From Protea cynaroides (lineage: Eukaryota; Streptophyta; Magnoliopsida; Proteales; Proteaceae), in contig CM053270.1 in assembly GCA_028583415.1 (NCBI GenBank), forward strand, positions 52,110,173 through 52,174,172: a stretch of DNA of 64,000 bases, written 5' to 3'. Below are positions 10,082 to 21,160 of the stretch, one piece after another (the stretch's first letter is position 1; every line of letters begins with the position of its first letter). The position numbers and the translations under genes were made by a program. The notes beneath the pieces were generated by a model, which ran no database searches, had not been told where the DNA came from, and saw only the letters and a program-made list of their open reading frames with translations.

Positions 10082-12718
10082 TCTACTACCTTAGATCAAT
10101 GACTTGTTTAATCAGCTATAAGGAGCAAAGGTATTCCCTAAGATTGACCTTGGATGGAGTATCATCAAATGGAGAATTTGGACAGAGAAATTTCAAAGAC
10201 TGCTTTCAGAACAAGGTATGAGCATTATGAATTCGTGGTAATGTCGTTCAGGTTGACTAACACTCCAGCATCGTTCATGGAACTGGTGAACCGAGTGTTT
10301 CATGACATGTTGGATACTTCGGTCATTGTATTCATTGACGACATCTTGGTCTACTCAAAGGACAAGGAGACTCATGCAACACATTTGAGAGCAGCCCTAC
10401 AACGGCTAAGAAGAGAGAAACTTTATGCCAAGTTCAAGAAGTGTGAATTTGGGCAGAAAGAAGTGGCCTTCTTGGGTCACGTAGTATCTACAGATGGTAT
10501 CAAGGTAGATCCAAGCAAGATCGCAGTTATAGTAGGATGGGATGCACCGAAATCAGTTGCGGAGATTCGTAGTTTCCTTGGATTGACTGGGTACTATAGA
10601 AGATTTGTGGAAGACTACTCAAGGATCACCGTTCCACTTACCAGACTAACCAAGAAGGGAAAAAGTTCACATGGACGGATGAGTGTGAAAAGTGCTTTCA
10701 GACTTTGAATTCAAGACTAGTCTCTGCACCTATCTTGACCATCCCGGCACTAGGCTTGCCGTTCACCTTATATACTGATGCCTCAGGGTTAGGTCTTGGA
10801 TGTGTGTTGATGCAAGGAGAATAGGTAATTGCTTACGCATCAAGATAGTTGAAAGAGCATGAGAAGAACTATCCTACGCATGATCTGGAATTAGCAGTAG
10901 TTATTCATGCAATCAAGACTTGGAGACACTACCTTTACGGTGAAAAGTTTCAGATTAAGTCGAACCACAAAAGCTTAACTTACCTTTTCACTAAAAAGGA
11001 CCTGATATGAGATAGAGGAGATGGTTGGAACTATTAAAGGATTATGATTGTGATATCCAGTACCATCTGGGTAAGGCAAACATTGTGGCTGATGCCTTAA
11101 GCAGAAAGTGGGCATTGAAACCTAAGGCAAGACCTAGCGCAAATGTTGCATTGTGTGCTGCAGCCTCAAGCTCAATAGAGAATAATGAAGAGTTTATATT
11201 AGAGACTGCAGGAGATCCAGTGGAACAGGGATTAATTCATAAGTTCACGTTGATGTTCGTAGCTTTGAAGATCTCATCGGATCAAATAGATGAGGTCAAA
11301 GTAGCAATCCTACAGGATCCACACCTCAATACTGTGCAAGAAGATCTAGAGAAGGGTAAAAGTAACCCTAACTTTACCTTGGATTCAGACAAGGTACTCA
11401 GGTATCGTGGACGATTATGTATACCTGAGAGTGAGAACTCAAATATCAGAGATCGAGTTATGACAGATGCTCATTACACCCCATATTCGGTACATCTAAG
11501 AAGCACCAAGAAGTACCATCATTTAAGAAGATTATATTGGTGGAGGGGTATGAAAGTGGATGTAGCTCGGTTCATATTCCAATGTATGAATTACCAGCAA
11601 GTTAAAGCTGAAAGGCAGAGACCTGCAGGTTTGCTACAACCACTACCAGAGCCAGCATGGAAGTGGGATTGTATCACAATAGATTTTGTCACTGGCCTAC
11701 CCTTGACACCAAGGTCAGTGGATGCAGTATGGGTTATAGTCGATCGACTTATCAAGACAGCTCGATTCATTGCTATCAGACCTCAGTATACCATGGAGAA
11801 GCTGGCCAAGTTATATGTGGAAAATATAGTCAGACTTCATGGAGTCCCAGAAAGTATAGTATCTGATAGAGATCCCCATTTTACATTAAAGTTATGGGAA
11901 GGATTACAGAAAGCCATGGGAACCAAGTTGAAGTTTAGTACAACTTTTCATCCTCAGACAGACGGACAATCAGAAAGAACTATTCAAATTTTAGAAGATA
12001 TGCTCCGAGCGTGTGCTCTAGATTTCAAAGGAGCTTGGGACGAGAAGCTATCGCTCATCGAGTTTGCTTATAACAATAATTACCAGGCTAAGATCCAGAT
12101 GGCTCCATATGAGGCACTCTATGGGAAGAAATGTCGTACACCTCTGTTATGGAATGAGGTGGGAGAGGGAAGGATTGTAGGACCAGAGTTCGTCGAAGAA
12201 ACTTATCGAGTGATTGATCAAATCAAGGAAAGGGTGAAGACAACTCAAGTTCGACAAAAGCACTATGTAGATAACCAACGTTGAGATCTGGAGTTTGCAG
12301 TGGGTGATAAAGTATTCTTAAAGATATCACCTGTGCGAGGTCTGAAACGGTTTGGTAAGAAGGGGAAGCTATGCCCCAGGTATATAGGACCAAACAAGAT
12401 TTTGACCAGACGTGGTAATGTGGCATATCAACTGGCTCTACCAATATCCATGTCAAGCGTTCATGGTGTGTTTCATGTTTCTTTATTGAAGTAGTACGTC
12501 AGGGATCCATCGCACATCTTGACAGCAGACTCACCAGACTTGATAGAGGACTTGATGTTTGAAGTTATACCTATGATGCTCACAAGCCGAAAAGTATAAC
12601 ATCTCCGAAGCAAGGATATCTACTATGTGAAAGTGCATTGGAAAAGCCAAGATGTGGAAGAAATTACTTGGGAGGAAGAGAATGCAATGAGAAAGGAATA
12701 CCCTAACCTCTTTCGATG
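10082..12718 (+). pseudogene. pol: Element B pol: RT-RNase H-integrase-chromodomain, decayed
   Basis: The interrupted frame starts within reverse transcriptase (the family's PRIDDLF...KIDLRSGYH block, here with stops and a frameshift near 10150). It continues with TAFRTRYEHYEF and FIDDILVYS (about 10330-10356) to SFLGLTGYYRRF. RNase H follows after a frameshift near 10690 (LYTDASGLGLGCVL). The integrase zinc finger and catalytic core lie at about 11450-12250 (ITIDFVTGLP, SDRDPHF, DGQSERTIQILEDML). A GDKVFLKISPVRGLKRFG C-terminal block and a chromodomain-like end (YYVKVHWKSQDVEEITWEEE) complete it. Several stops (about 10824, 11010, 12282, 12495) show it is dead. Integrase residues are well kept, so decay is mostly point mutation. 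Confidence 0.88.
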
Positions 12719-12760
12719 ACCAAGGTACATTCAAATTTCGAGGCTGAAATAATTTATTTT

Positions 12761-12774
12761 AAGGGTGGGGGAGT
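12761..12774 (+). other. Polypurine tract of element B
   Basis: AAGGGTGGGGGAGT immediately before the LTR start TGTAAGACCCAC. Confidence 0.85.
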
Positions 12775-13055
12775 TGTAAGACCCACACTCCTTGAACCCG
12801 ATCTAAACCTTGTTTCATGTCGTAACAGTTTTTCCAATCATCACCGGACCAGACGGGACAAGCGGATGACAACCAGGTATGAAATCGGACCAATCAGACC
12901 AATTCAAGTATGAAAAACTTCATACCGGTCAATGGTCGACCGGTATGGCCTGCGCAGCATGGATCCAGAAATGGATCTCTATGGGTCCCACTTTCTAAAT
13001 TTTAAACTGAAGGACTTTCCTAATGTTAGGAAGCTTCCTAAACCTAATCCTAGCC

Positions 13056-13063
13056 TATATAAG
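13056..13063 (+). promoter_or_regulatory. TATA box in LTR of element B
   Basis: TATATAAG in the context AGCCTATATAAGGACC, 281 bases from the LTR start. Confidence 0.6.
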
Positions 13064-14340
13064 GACCCTTAAACCTCCTAAAACCTCTTTTATTAATCCT
13101 CATAAATCCTAGAGAGGAGAAAGAGATTGAAGAAGGAGAAGAAGCTAGGAAGGAGAGGGAAGAGCCGTCATTTTCGTTCGACAAAGAACACATTACCAAG
13201 TCACCGGTAAGTGCTTAAACCTTATTCTACATTAAGTATTCTAGGATGGTTAGTTATAATTGGATCAATACCATGCAAAGCAGGTGTTGATCTAAACCCT
13301 ATTTTTCCGACAAACCCTAAATCAGTGGTAAACCCTAGATTCAAGTTCTAAGTCGAAGATCATCGAGGCTAGGACTTAAATGGAGTTGGAAACAACTCTA
13401 ACTCAGTATTCAGACCTAGAATGTGTAGGAGAAACCCTAGGATCAATAGAGGGTGACCGACGGAAGGCGAGAACCAAGCATATGGTCTTCTGGAGACATA
13501 CCGATCGACCATACCGGTCGCACTCTATGCGACCGGTACTGTGACCAATACCTCCCGGGGACTGGTCTGTGGGGACCGGTCGACCATACTGGTCGTAGGT
13601 TTCCCCACAGTGCGGCGATCGATACTGCGACCGGTATGCTCTATGAGGAGAGTTTGTAATCCCGTTGGTTTTTCGACCAACGTAAACCCTAAGAGAACTA
13701 TTCTGATCAACCTAACATTGTGTAGGACCTTGTGATAGCACGTTTGGATTCTACGACATGGAGCAAGCTAACAAACAAGCGTCAGATAAGGGAATCAGAC
13801 CTAAACCCTAATAATTTAATAAACAGTAAATCGTTGCTAATAACCATGATTCTAAGGTATGATGTTTGTGCATACTCGCATGTCATCTTTTACTTTTAGT
13901 TATTATTATTGTTCATGCATACTTGCTATGCTAGTATGTGACTGTTAGGCATGTGATTGTTTTCGTTGATGTGTGGAATGGGAAGGATTGGAGATCTGGG
14001 ATCATTCCTCACACTAGCACCTTTCGTATCGTTCTGTCTTAGCATGCTTGGTGCGGGTAGGGTATCAGGGGGAGGAAGTGGCACTGTGGTCTCCGACCTG
14101 GCCACTAGACTCTAGATCTATCTCTATGCCGTAGGGAGCTACGCTGGAACAGGGCCTACTGTGATGACATATAGGATTGGTTAGTTGCGAGTCCAGTTTG
14201 TAAGCCCTCGCCAATAGGGGCTTAAGTGTTGGTATGGGTAGAGTATCAGGGGAGGTGTTGGTGGTGTTTAATCCAGACGCCTTAGCTCTATCTCTATTTC
14301 ATGATAGGGTGCATGTGAAACGATAGTGGTGTTTGATCCA

Positions 14341-14386
14341 TTGGGCGGCTTCACACACTCGTGTATAGAGGTGCGGTGACCGCCAA
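14341..14386 (+). other. Conserved LTR hairpin, element B copy
   Basis: TTGGGCGGC pairs with CCGCCAA around a loop containing CACACTCGTGTATAGAGGTG. One inner pair is lost here (GACCGCC instead of GGCCGCC). It lies in what would be the transcript leader, about 1.3 kb after the TATA box. Confidence 0.4.
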
Positions 14387-14520
14387 TCCTTTCTATAGCA
14401 CATTGCAAACTTAAAACCAGACCATGATGTGAATGTTACTCATGCATATATTTGTTGCATTAGCTGATTGTCTTACTGAGCTAAGTTGTGATCTCACCCT
14501 TGTGTATATACTATTTTTAG

Positions 14521-14654
14521 ATGTTGATGCAGGTTATTCGCTGGAGGATTACATGAACGCTCCAGTGTACGGAGGTGTTGCTGCTTTGGACGTGCAAGCA
14601 GGAGAGGACGAGCATGACGCTTCATCCGAGTGCCCTTTCTGCGTGTACCTTTAG
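14521..14654 (+). CDS. LTR-borne small peptide exon, element B copy
   Basis: Preceded by ACTATTTTTAG. It encodes DVDAGYSLEDYMNAPVYGG, VAALDVQAGEDEHDASS, then ECPFCVYL and a stop. An open frame also runs upstream of the AG here and in copy E but not in A or D, so the conserved part begins at the acceptor. Homologous to 8114-8244, 16185-16318, 18934-19067 and 61306-61439. Confidence 0.5.
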
Positions 14655-14941
14655 GATTTGATTTTATTTATTTCAGTTGCTTTTCGGTTGGAAATACAGT
14701 GATGTTAAGATATTTACTTAATTTTTGGGAATTTAAATAATTGAATATTTTATTTAAATTTATCAATAGATTACTCAGTTCATTTTGTTTAAGACTTCCG
14801 CTGTATTTATTATATTCTGATTGTGGTTATGTGCAATGGTTTGTATGAGTGGACACGGTCTTATTGAGATCCTGGTGTGAGCCATTGGTTCAGTGACGGT
14901 TTACTCACACTTCTGGTTCAGTCGAAATTGGGGTGTGACAC

Positions 14942-15586
14942 TTATACTGCCGTATTATACAGCATGACATCGTCCCCCAGAGTGGTCATTATGGAGAGGT
15001 GTCCCAGTTGACTCAGTACCTCACCTACTGTGTTACTACCAGGCACCGAGTCTGTCTGCGTTACCTGATCATCCGTACCATGATTCATGCTGCGAGGCCC
15101 AATATAACAGGAAATCTTACATATGGTAGGTTGATTACAGCGTTGTTGCACCGCTTAGGTATGGACAAGCGTGGAGAGCCAGCTTTTGAGGTCACTATGA
15201 GTTCTGATATAGATGCTGAGGCCATCTATAAGATGCAGATGGATGATCTAGAGCTTAGTGATGAGGAGCTACAGGCTCGTCCTCTTCCACCTAAGAGTCA
15301 GGCGGCAGCCGCAGCAGCAGCTGAGGTAGGAGGTGGTGGGGATGCACACATGGAGGACATCCCTGCACCTGCACACCAACCTTCTCCAGTTGTAGGACCA
15401 TTTCAGCCTCCTCTAGAGACAGTGATGAGCATGCTCATGGAGATCCAAGATGCTCAGCGGGAGATGAGTCAGGACTTGGGGCGTCTAGCTCGCAACCTAT
15501 GGGTCACACAGGACCAGGTTCATTGGCTTAGAGAGGCGTACGAGCTGATTATGATATCACCGATCCGATACCACCCAGGCCCGTAA
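14942..15586 (+). CDS. Antisense accessory ORF in element C, 3' part, open
   Basis: 214 codons without a stop, on the strand opposite to the element, truncated at its 5' end by element B. It matches the antisense ORF of element A over SGHYGEVSQLTQYLTYC, TGNLTYGRLITALLHRLGM and the E(A/I)xxKMxMxDxxxSDEE block. It then diverges into an Ala-rich linker and a helical end (TVMSMLMEIQDAQREMSQDL). The 42-bp repeats of the A copy are absent. It ends about 320 bases before the primer binding site, the same layout as in A. Since both reading frame and placement are kept in two diverged elements, it is probably a real element gene. No enzymatic motif is recognised. Confidence 0.65.
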   Translation, partial: LYCRIIQHDIVPQSGHYGEVSQLTQYLTYCVTTRHRVCLRYLIIRTMIHAARPNITGNLTYGRLITALLHRLGMDKRGEPAFEVTMSSDIDAEAIYKMQMDDLELSDEELQARPLPPKSQAAAAAAAEVGGGGDAHMEDIPAPAHQPSPVVGPFQPPLETVMSMLMEIQDAQREMSQDLGRLARNLWVTQDQVHWLREAYELIMISPIRYHPGP

Positions 15587-15908
15587 CTCCACCATAGTCT
15601 GATTTAGTTTCATTTTTTATTTATATGTGGTTCATTTTGTTAACAGAGTAACTGTCCAACTTGTGGTCTGTACTCTGTCGTACACTTGGTATTTATTTAT
15701 GTTTATGTTGTTAAAGGATTAATTGGTTTTCTTCAAAAACATCAATGCTTAAAATTTCCCTTTTATTAATAGTATATTATGCATCTTTTCTTAAGTCTCA
15801 GACATCAAACAAGCTTATGGTGTGTTTTTATTAATTTTTTTTTAATTTCCTAAATCAATTCATTGGGCACAGTTAGATGCAGAATGGTTAGTTGGATAGA
15901 GCCTAGGG

Positions 15909-15920
15909 GCTCTGATACCA
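15909..15920 (-). other. Primer binding site of element C
   Basis: TGGTATCAGAGC on the minus strand, three bases inside the LTR, identical to element A. Confidence 0.9.
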
Positions 15921-16184
15921 AGTTGTCACACCCCAATTCGGGCTGAACCAGAAGTGTGAGTGAACTGTCTCCAAACCATGGCTCACACCAGGATCTTAAT
16001 AGACCGTGTCAACAAATCATTCTCAGTAATCTAACATAATCAGAGAGTAATAAATAGCAGTAGAATTAAATAGATAAACGAACTGAGCTCTATATTGTAA
16101 ATAAAATAATTATCCAAATTATGCCATCATTCACAAACTTAAATAATTAAATATTACAATGTATTGCTTTAAAATAAACCATCT

Positions 16185-16318
16185 CTAAAGGAAAACACTG
16201 AATAAGCACTAGCATGATGCGTCATGCTCGTCCTCTACTGCCTGTGTGTCAATGGCAGCGATTGTACCGTACACTAGGGCAGTCATGAAGTCATCAACTA
16301 TGTACCCTACATCAAAAT
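16185..16318 (-). pseudogene. LTR-borne small peptide exon, element C copy, with a stop
   Basis: After TTCTTTTTAG it reads DFDVGYIVDDFMTALVYGT, IAAIDTQAVEDEHDASC, then TAG (16209-16211), then CLFSVFL. The stop replaces the Glu codon seen in copy A (GAG to TAG). Confidence 0.5.
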
Positions 16319-16452
16319 CTAAAAAGAAAGAATATATATTCGAGTGAGCTCACAACTTAGCTCAGTAAGTACAAAATCAATGCAACATACAAAATGCATG
16401 AGATAACATTACAATTTGGCTCAGGTATAACTCGCAAAATACTATGGTAAGG

Positions 16453-16499
16453 TTTGGCGGCCACCGCACCTCCATGCACGAGAGTGTGTGCACACCCAA
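16453..16499 (-). other. Conserved LTR hairpin, element C copy
   Basis: Same position and loop words (GGAGGTGCGGTGGCCGCC) as the other LTRs, but the left arm has diverged (TTGGGTGTGC). Only the outer TTGG/CCAA pairing remains clear. Confidence 0.3.
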
Positions 16500-17237
16500 T
16501 AGTCAGGCAACAATCCACACTACTGCTATTGCCCCACATTAGTCACTCCGGTATAGAGATAGAGCTAGAGTTTGGCGGTCAGGCAACAATCCACATTACC
16601 GCATCCTTCCCCTGATACCCTACACCGTACCAATACCTAAACCCCTATTGGCAAGGGCTTGTAAGTGGGTTTTGTTTCTAACCAGTCCTATATGTCAATA
16701 CAGTATCTATGGCCCTACCCCAGCATGGCTCCCTACGACATAGAGATAGGGCTCGAGTCTGGTGAGCAGGCTGAACCATAATCCCACGTTCTCCCCCTGA
16801 TACCCTATTTGCACGAAGCCTGCTAAGGTAGACGGCGATACGAAAAGGTGTTAGTGTGAGGATATATCCAGGGCTCCACTCCCCTTTACATTCCACACAC
16901 TAACTAAAAACATACACATGCCTAAACAACAAAATACTAGCATACGAATATGCATGAATAGATAATAATAATTTAAACAACTAGAATGGCATATGAAATG
17001 CACAAACATCAAACAATATACACAGATACAAAATAATCACAACAGTTTACTGTTATTTGATTAATTAGGGTTTGGGGTCTTGTCCCTTACCTGACGCGTG
17101 ATAACAAGTCTGCTCTGCATCATAGGGTCTACTCACGCTGTTTACAGGTCCTACATAATCATACTCATAGATTAAAATTAAATTATTAGGGTTACAGTTG
17201 GTCAGAATCAAGTCTGGCCAAGCAAACAGGCTTCGGT

Positions 17238-17510
17238 AAGCATACTGGTTGCGGTACCGGTCTCAGTAGAATGAGACCGGTATGTGCTGCGATATATACC
17301 GGTCTCACTCTGAGCGAGACCGGTATGCGTCTGTGGTATATACCGTCGGCCCCATACCGCAGGACATTATGTCCAGCCGGTATATCTTGCGGTATATACC
17401 GCAGGACCATACCGCTGGACTTAGGTCCAGCCGGTATGTCCGGTGGTATATACCGCAAGACCAATACCGCAGGACTTATTGTCCAGCGGTTAGGTCCGGC
17501 GGTATGGGTC
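17238..17510. repeat. Dense palindromic word cluster in LTR C
   Basis: Short words ACCGGTCTCA/TGAGACCGG, GGTATATACCG and ATACCGCAGGAC alternate on both strands, some 15-20 words in 270 bases. It lies at 700-985 bases from the LTR start, the same offset as cluster 2 in LTRs A, B and E. Confidence 0.75.
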
Positions 17511-18750
17511 TGAGAGCCCGATCTCGGATCTCCCTCCCCCGTCGGTCATTGGCTTGGTTTCTAGGGTTTCTCTTAAACCATTATAAGGTCCAAATACTCG
17601 AAAGCCTTCTAGGTTTCGACTATTTCATCCCATCAATCCCAGATTGGATCTTAATGAGAACTAGGGTTTTGGAAGTTCTAGGATTTTGGATCATTGTGCC
17701 GTTTCACGGCTTCGATCTGAAATCTTAACATTACTAAGAAGGTTGAGCATTTACCGGTGTTTGTCGGATGGTGGCATGCTCCTCCAACGGAAAATCCCTC
17801 TTCTTGAGCGGCCTCCTTCCTCCTTGTTCCTTCTCAGATCTCTTCCAGACGACTAGGGTTTGATAGGCTTTGGAAGGATCTAAGGAGGGTTGGGAGGCAT
17901 ATATATATATAGTGGGAGACCATTCTAGGAAGGTTTCCCACGGTTAGAAACTTTCTAAATTTTTGATTCGGAGTGTGAGACCCGCTGGAGTCCGTCTCCA
18001 GCCATTATTGCACATACCAGTCGCACATACCGATCTCACTGAGTGAGACCAGTACTAAGACCGGTATGTAGAATTTATATTTTTACACATCACTTCTCAT
18101 ACCTGGATCTCGTGGTTCGTCACCCGGCCTCGCCTTCCGGTCTGATTATGATTGGGAGACCTGTCACAATGTAAACCATGGGTTAAACCAGGTTTTCAGA
18201 GCACGGTTCTTACATAAACCCTAATAATTTAATAACAGTAAAACATTGTTAATAATTACGATTCTATGGAATGGTATTTGTACATACTCGCATGTCATCT
18301 TTACTTTCAGTTATTATTATTGTTCATGCATACTCGCTATGCTAGGATGTGACTGTTAGGCATGTCATTGTTTTCATTGGTGTGTGGAATGGAAAGGGCC
18401 TGGGGTCTGGGATCATTCCTCACACTAGCATCTTTTCGTATTGTTCTATCTTACCATGCTTAGTGCGGGTAGGGTATCAAGGGGAGGAAGTGGCACTGTG
18501 GTCTCCAGCCTGGCCACTAGACTCTAGTTCTATCTCTATGCCATAGGAAGTTGTGCTGGGATAGGACCTACTGTGATGACATATAGGATTGGTTAGTTGT
18601 GAACCTAGTTTGCAAGTCCTCGCCAATAGGGGCTTACGTGTTGGTATGGGTAGGGTATCAGGGGAAGTGTTGGCGGTATTTGATCCGGACGCTTTAGCTC
18701 TATCTCTATTCCATGGTGGGTGCATGTGGGACGACAGTGATGTTTGATCC

Positions 18751-18798
18751 ATTGGGCGGCTTCACACACTTGTGTATAGAGGTGCGGTGGCCGCCAAT
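18751..18798 (+). other. Conserved LTR hairpin, LTR D copy
   Basis: ATTGGGCGGC pairs with GCCGCCAAT (one bulged G), with a loop containing CACACTTGTGTATAGAGGTG. This is the best-paired copy. Confidence 0.45.
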
Positions 18799-18933
18799 CC
18801 TTTCTATAGCACATTGCAAACTTAAAACCAGGCCATAATTTGAATGTTACTCATGCATATATTTGTTGCATTGTCTGATTGTCTTACTGAGCTAAGTTGT
18901 GAGCTCACCCTGTATATATATACATGTTTTTAG

Positions 18934-19067
18934 ATGTTGATGTAGGTTATACTGTAGAGGACTAGATGGGTGCTCCGGCGTATGGAGGTGTTGCTGCTTT
19001 AGAAGTGCAAGCAGGGGAGGACGAGCATGACGCTTCATGCGAGTGGCCTTTCTGCGTGTACCTCTAG
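18934..19067 (+). pseudogene. LTR-borne small peptide exon, LTR D copy, with a stop
   Basis: After ACATGTTTTTAG it reads DVDVGYTVED, TAG (18963-18965), MGAPAYGGVAALEVQ, AGEDEHDASCEWPFCVYL. The stop stands where the others have Tyr or Phe. The frame upstream of the AG is closed, unlike in B and E. Confidence 0.5.
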
Positions 19068-19244
19068 GATTTGTTTAGTTTATTTATTTATTTTCAGTTG
19101 GATTTACAATTGATGTAAGGATACTTATTTACGTTTTGGTGTGGAGAATAATTGAATATTTTATCTAAATTATCAATAGAGAATTCAGTTTATTTAATTT
19201 AAGACTTCCGTTGTATTTTATTATATTCTGATCACTACAACATT

Positions 19245-19640
19245 CTGGACTATTAACGACGGTTGTTTTCCGTCGTAAATACTTATTACCGTCACTATTA
19301 CATTTTTACCGACGGTAAATTACCGTCGTCTATTTGTCGTTAAAAGTGGCGTCGTAAATGTTAACGACGAAAAATTGGATGCGTCGGGAATACCCTTATA
19401 TACAACGAAATAGTTCTGTCGTCTTATATGCCCTTATTAACGACGGTTTGATACCGCCGTTAATATATATACTAATTGCGACGGGTATATATGACCGTCG
19501 TTAAAATTTCTATAGAGACGGAAACCTACCCTCATGTAAAGAGGCATTTACAACGGTAATATATTTTTGTCGTTCCTTTTACGACGGTACATTCTCGTCG
19601 TAAAAGAAAGTGTTAGTATTTTTAATGACGGTTAATTTAT
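19245..19640. repeat. Left subterminal repeats of the CACTA element
   Basis: At least 15 copies of (A)CGACGG, CCGTCGT or close variants on both strands. In known CACTA elements such repeats bind the TNPA protein; that role here is inferred. Confidence 0.75.
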
Positions 19641-21150
19641 ACCGTCGTTAAATATTTTTCTTTAAAAATATATCCCACATATATTAATTACAAATTTTCC
19701 TGTAATATATTCATATTTTTCTCATTTCCATATATCCACATTCCACACACCAAATACATCATATCTAAATTCAAACTTCCATAAAAAAAATTTTGAAATA
19801 CCAAAAACACATTGTCATTAATTCAAAACATCTAAATACTTTAAATACATTGCCATAAAACAGTTCCAAAAACATGAATAATTGTTCATTACATTAACAC
19901 ATTTAACTTCTAGAGTTTTTATATATTTAGATCAGTTCTGTCCCAATACATCTACTTCATTCATAGTTCTTCTTCTTCAGCACCAAAAGTTTACAGAACT
20001 CCCGCATCTCCAGCTGTATTTGGGGACTTATAATGATGCAAGGTAGATAGTATTAGTCACAAATAAAAAAAATCTGATTATTAACAAACCACACTATACA
20101 TTCATAAAAAAAGAAAAAATATTTGGCTAATAAAACAAAGTGAGTATGATGATTTTATTCTAATCACCTGTATTCAAGCAATACATTAGATAGAACACAC
20201 ACATCCTGTAATAGCCCTCCCAAGAAACGGGTTCATATTGGTGGTCGGGTCTAAAACATACATTCTTAATTATGAGAATCCTAATAAAAAAAATCTGATA
20301 CCATGTAAATTGAAGAGAGAAAAGAAGAAGAATGGAGAGAAGGAAAGACTGCTTGTGTGCACTTGTGAAGTTGCAGATTTGCAATCCACATTGACTCTTC
20401 TTGAATTTCCATTATAGTCTTATTACCTGTTATTACTAAGGAGCACAACCATATCTAGGATATGCAATGCATTTGTTTTAGTTACATCAAGTTTGAAGAT
20501 AACAATGTCTACTTATGCCTTCTGTACTCATGCTTTGCTTATGGCTTTGAAACACATTAAATTGCATCTACATGGAGTACGTTAATCAAGTAAATCCTAT
20601 ATACATACCAAGTTCAAGATAAGTGGCTGAGACATCTGGGTCTGGGAGTGGGACCGTGTCTATAAGTTTCTGGAGGTTCATATAAATAGGCCAAGGCTAT
20701 GAAATTTGTTCTGCCCATATTTGATATTCAGTCAATCCTTGAGATCTACTTCCATTTCAATTAGAAACCAATTTTGTATGGTTGATCACGTTCTTAGGCC
20801 CTGCACAAGGGCTGTAGAAACATGTTACTATATTAAAGGTAACTAAACACAAGATCTGTAATCAGCTAGTAGATGGACAGAGGAGACTCACAAAAGAAGA
20901 GATGTAAAAGTATGGTTAATTACAGCCTTACAAGTAAGTAATGCAAATGTGCTTTAAGCAACTATTCTAGAGTATATGATTTGTTAGTTGGATATTTGTA
21001 TTCATACACTTGAAGTTTTATCAGTTTGTTTCTATATATTATCTAGCTAAAATGCATAACATGTAACTCACACAGCTGTCAAGGAGGTTAGATTACAAAA
21101 ACTTGAAGGTACGTAGCTAGTTTGGAAAATGTAAACCAAGACAAGAAAAG
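19641..21150. other. CACTA interior without recognised gene
   Basis: AT-rich, with no frame of recognisable content. Probably the 3' flank of the TNPA-like gene. Confidence 0.5.
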
Positions 21151-21160
21151 GTTTCTAACC

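Larger units (their letters stand above)
10082..14940 (+). mobile_element. Element B: Ty3/Gypsy chromovirus-like retrotransposon, plus orientation, right part
   Basis: pol from within reverse transcriptase to the chromodomain, then a polypurine tract and the 3' LTR. The left part, with 5' LTR and any gag, lies beyond element A and outside the window. It is inserted in the antisense ORF of element C: C's frame resumes at 14942 directly after B's terminal GTGTGACA. The target duplication should begin CTTAT. Confidence 0.85.
12775..14940 (+). repeat. 3' LTR of element B
   Basis: 2166 bases, TGTAAGACCC to GTGTGACA. Landmarks: ACCGGTCG word cluster 1 (12921-12950), TATA box (13056-13063), cluster 2 (13495-13640), conserved hairpin (14341-14386) and peptide exon (14521-14654). 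It is closely alike to solo LTR E (59546-61725) along its whole length. Confidence 0.9.
14941..18214 (-). mobile_element. Element C: LTR retrotransposon, minus orientation, right (5') part
   Basis: Contains part of an antisense ORF (14942-15586, plus strand), the Met-tRNA primer binding site and a complete 5' LTR (15924-18214). The rest lies beyond element B, left of the window. C is inserted in LTR D: the sequence resumes at 18215 exactly where element B's LTR reads at 13802. Confidence 0.82.
15924..18214 (-). repeat. 5' LTR of element C
   Basis: 2291 bases, from TGTAAGAACC (minus strand, 18214) to GTGTGACA (15924). Word cluster 1 (18072-18005) and cluster 2 (17510-17238) use ACCGGTCTC and GGTATATACCG words. 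A TA-rich tract near 17900 may serve as TATA box. The hairpin (16499-16453) and peptide exon (16318-16185) are present. Short ORFs on either strand through cluster 2 are by-products of the repeats. Confidence 0.85.
18215..19232 (+). repeat. LTR D, middle segment
   Basis: Collinear with 13802-14820 of element B's LTR. Bounded on the left by element C and on the right by the CACTA transposon, and continued at 29641-29762. The left third of LTR D lies beyond element C, outside the window, so it cannot be decided whether D is a solo LTR or the end of a full element. Confidence 0.85.

Noticed and set aside
17192..17728. Overlapping ORFs on both strands with Gly/Ile/Pro-rich repeats
   Set aside because: Produced by the palindromic GGTATATACCG/ACCGGTCTC words in LTR C, not by a gene.
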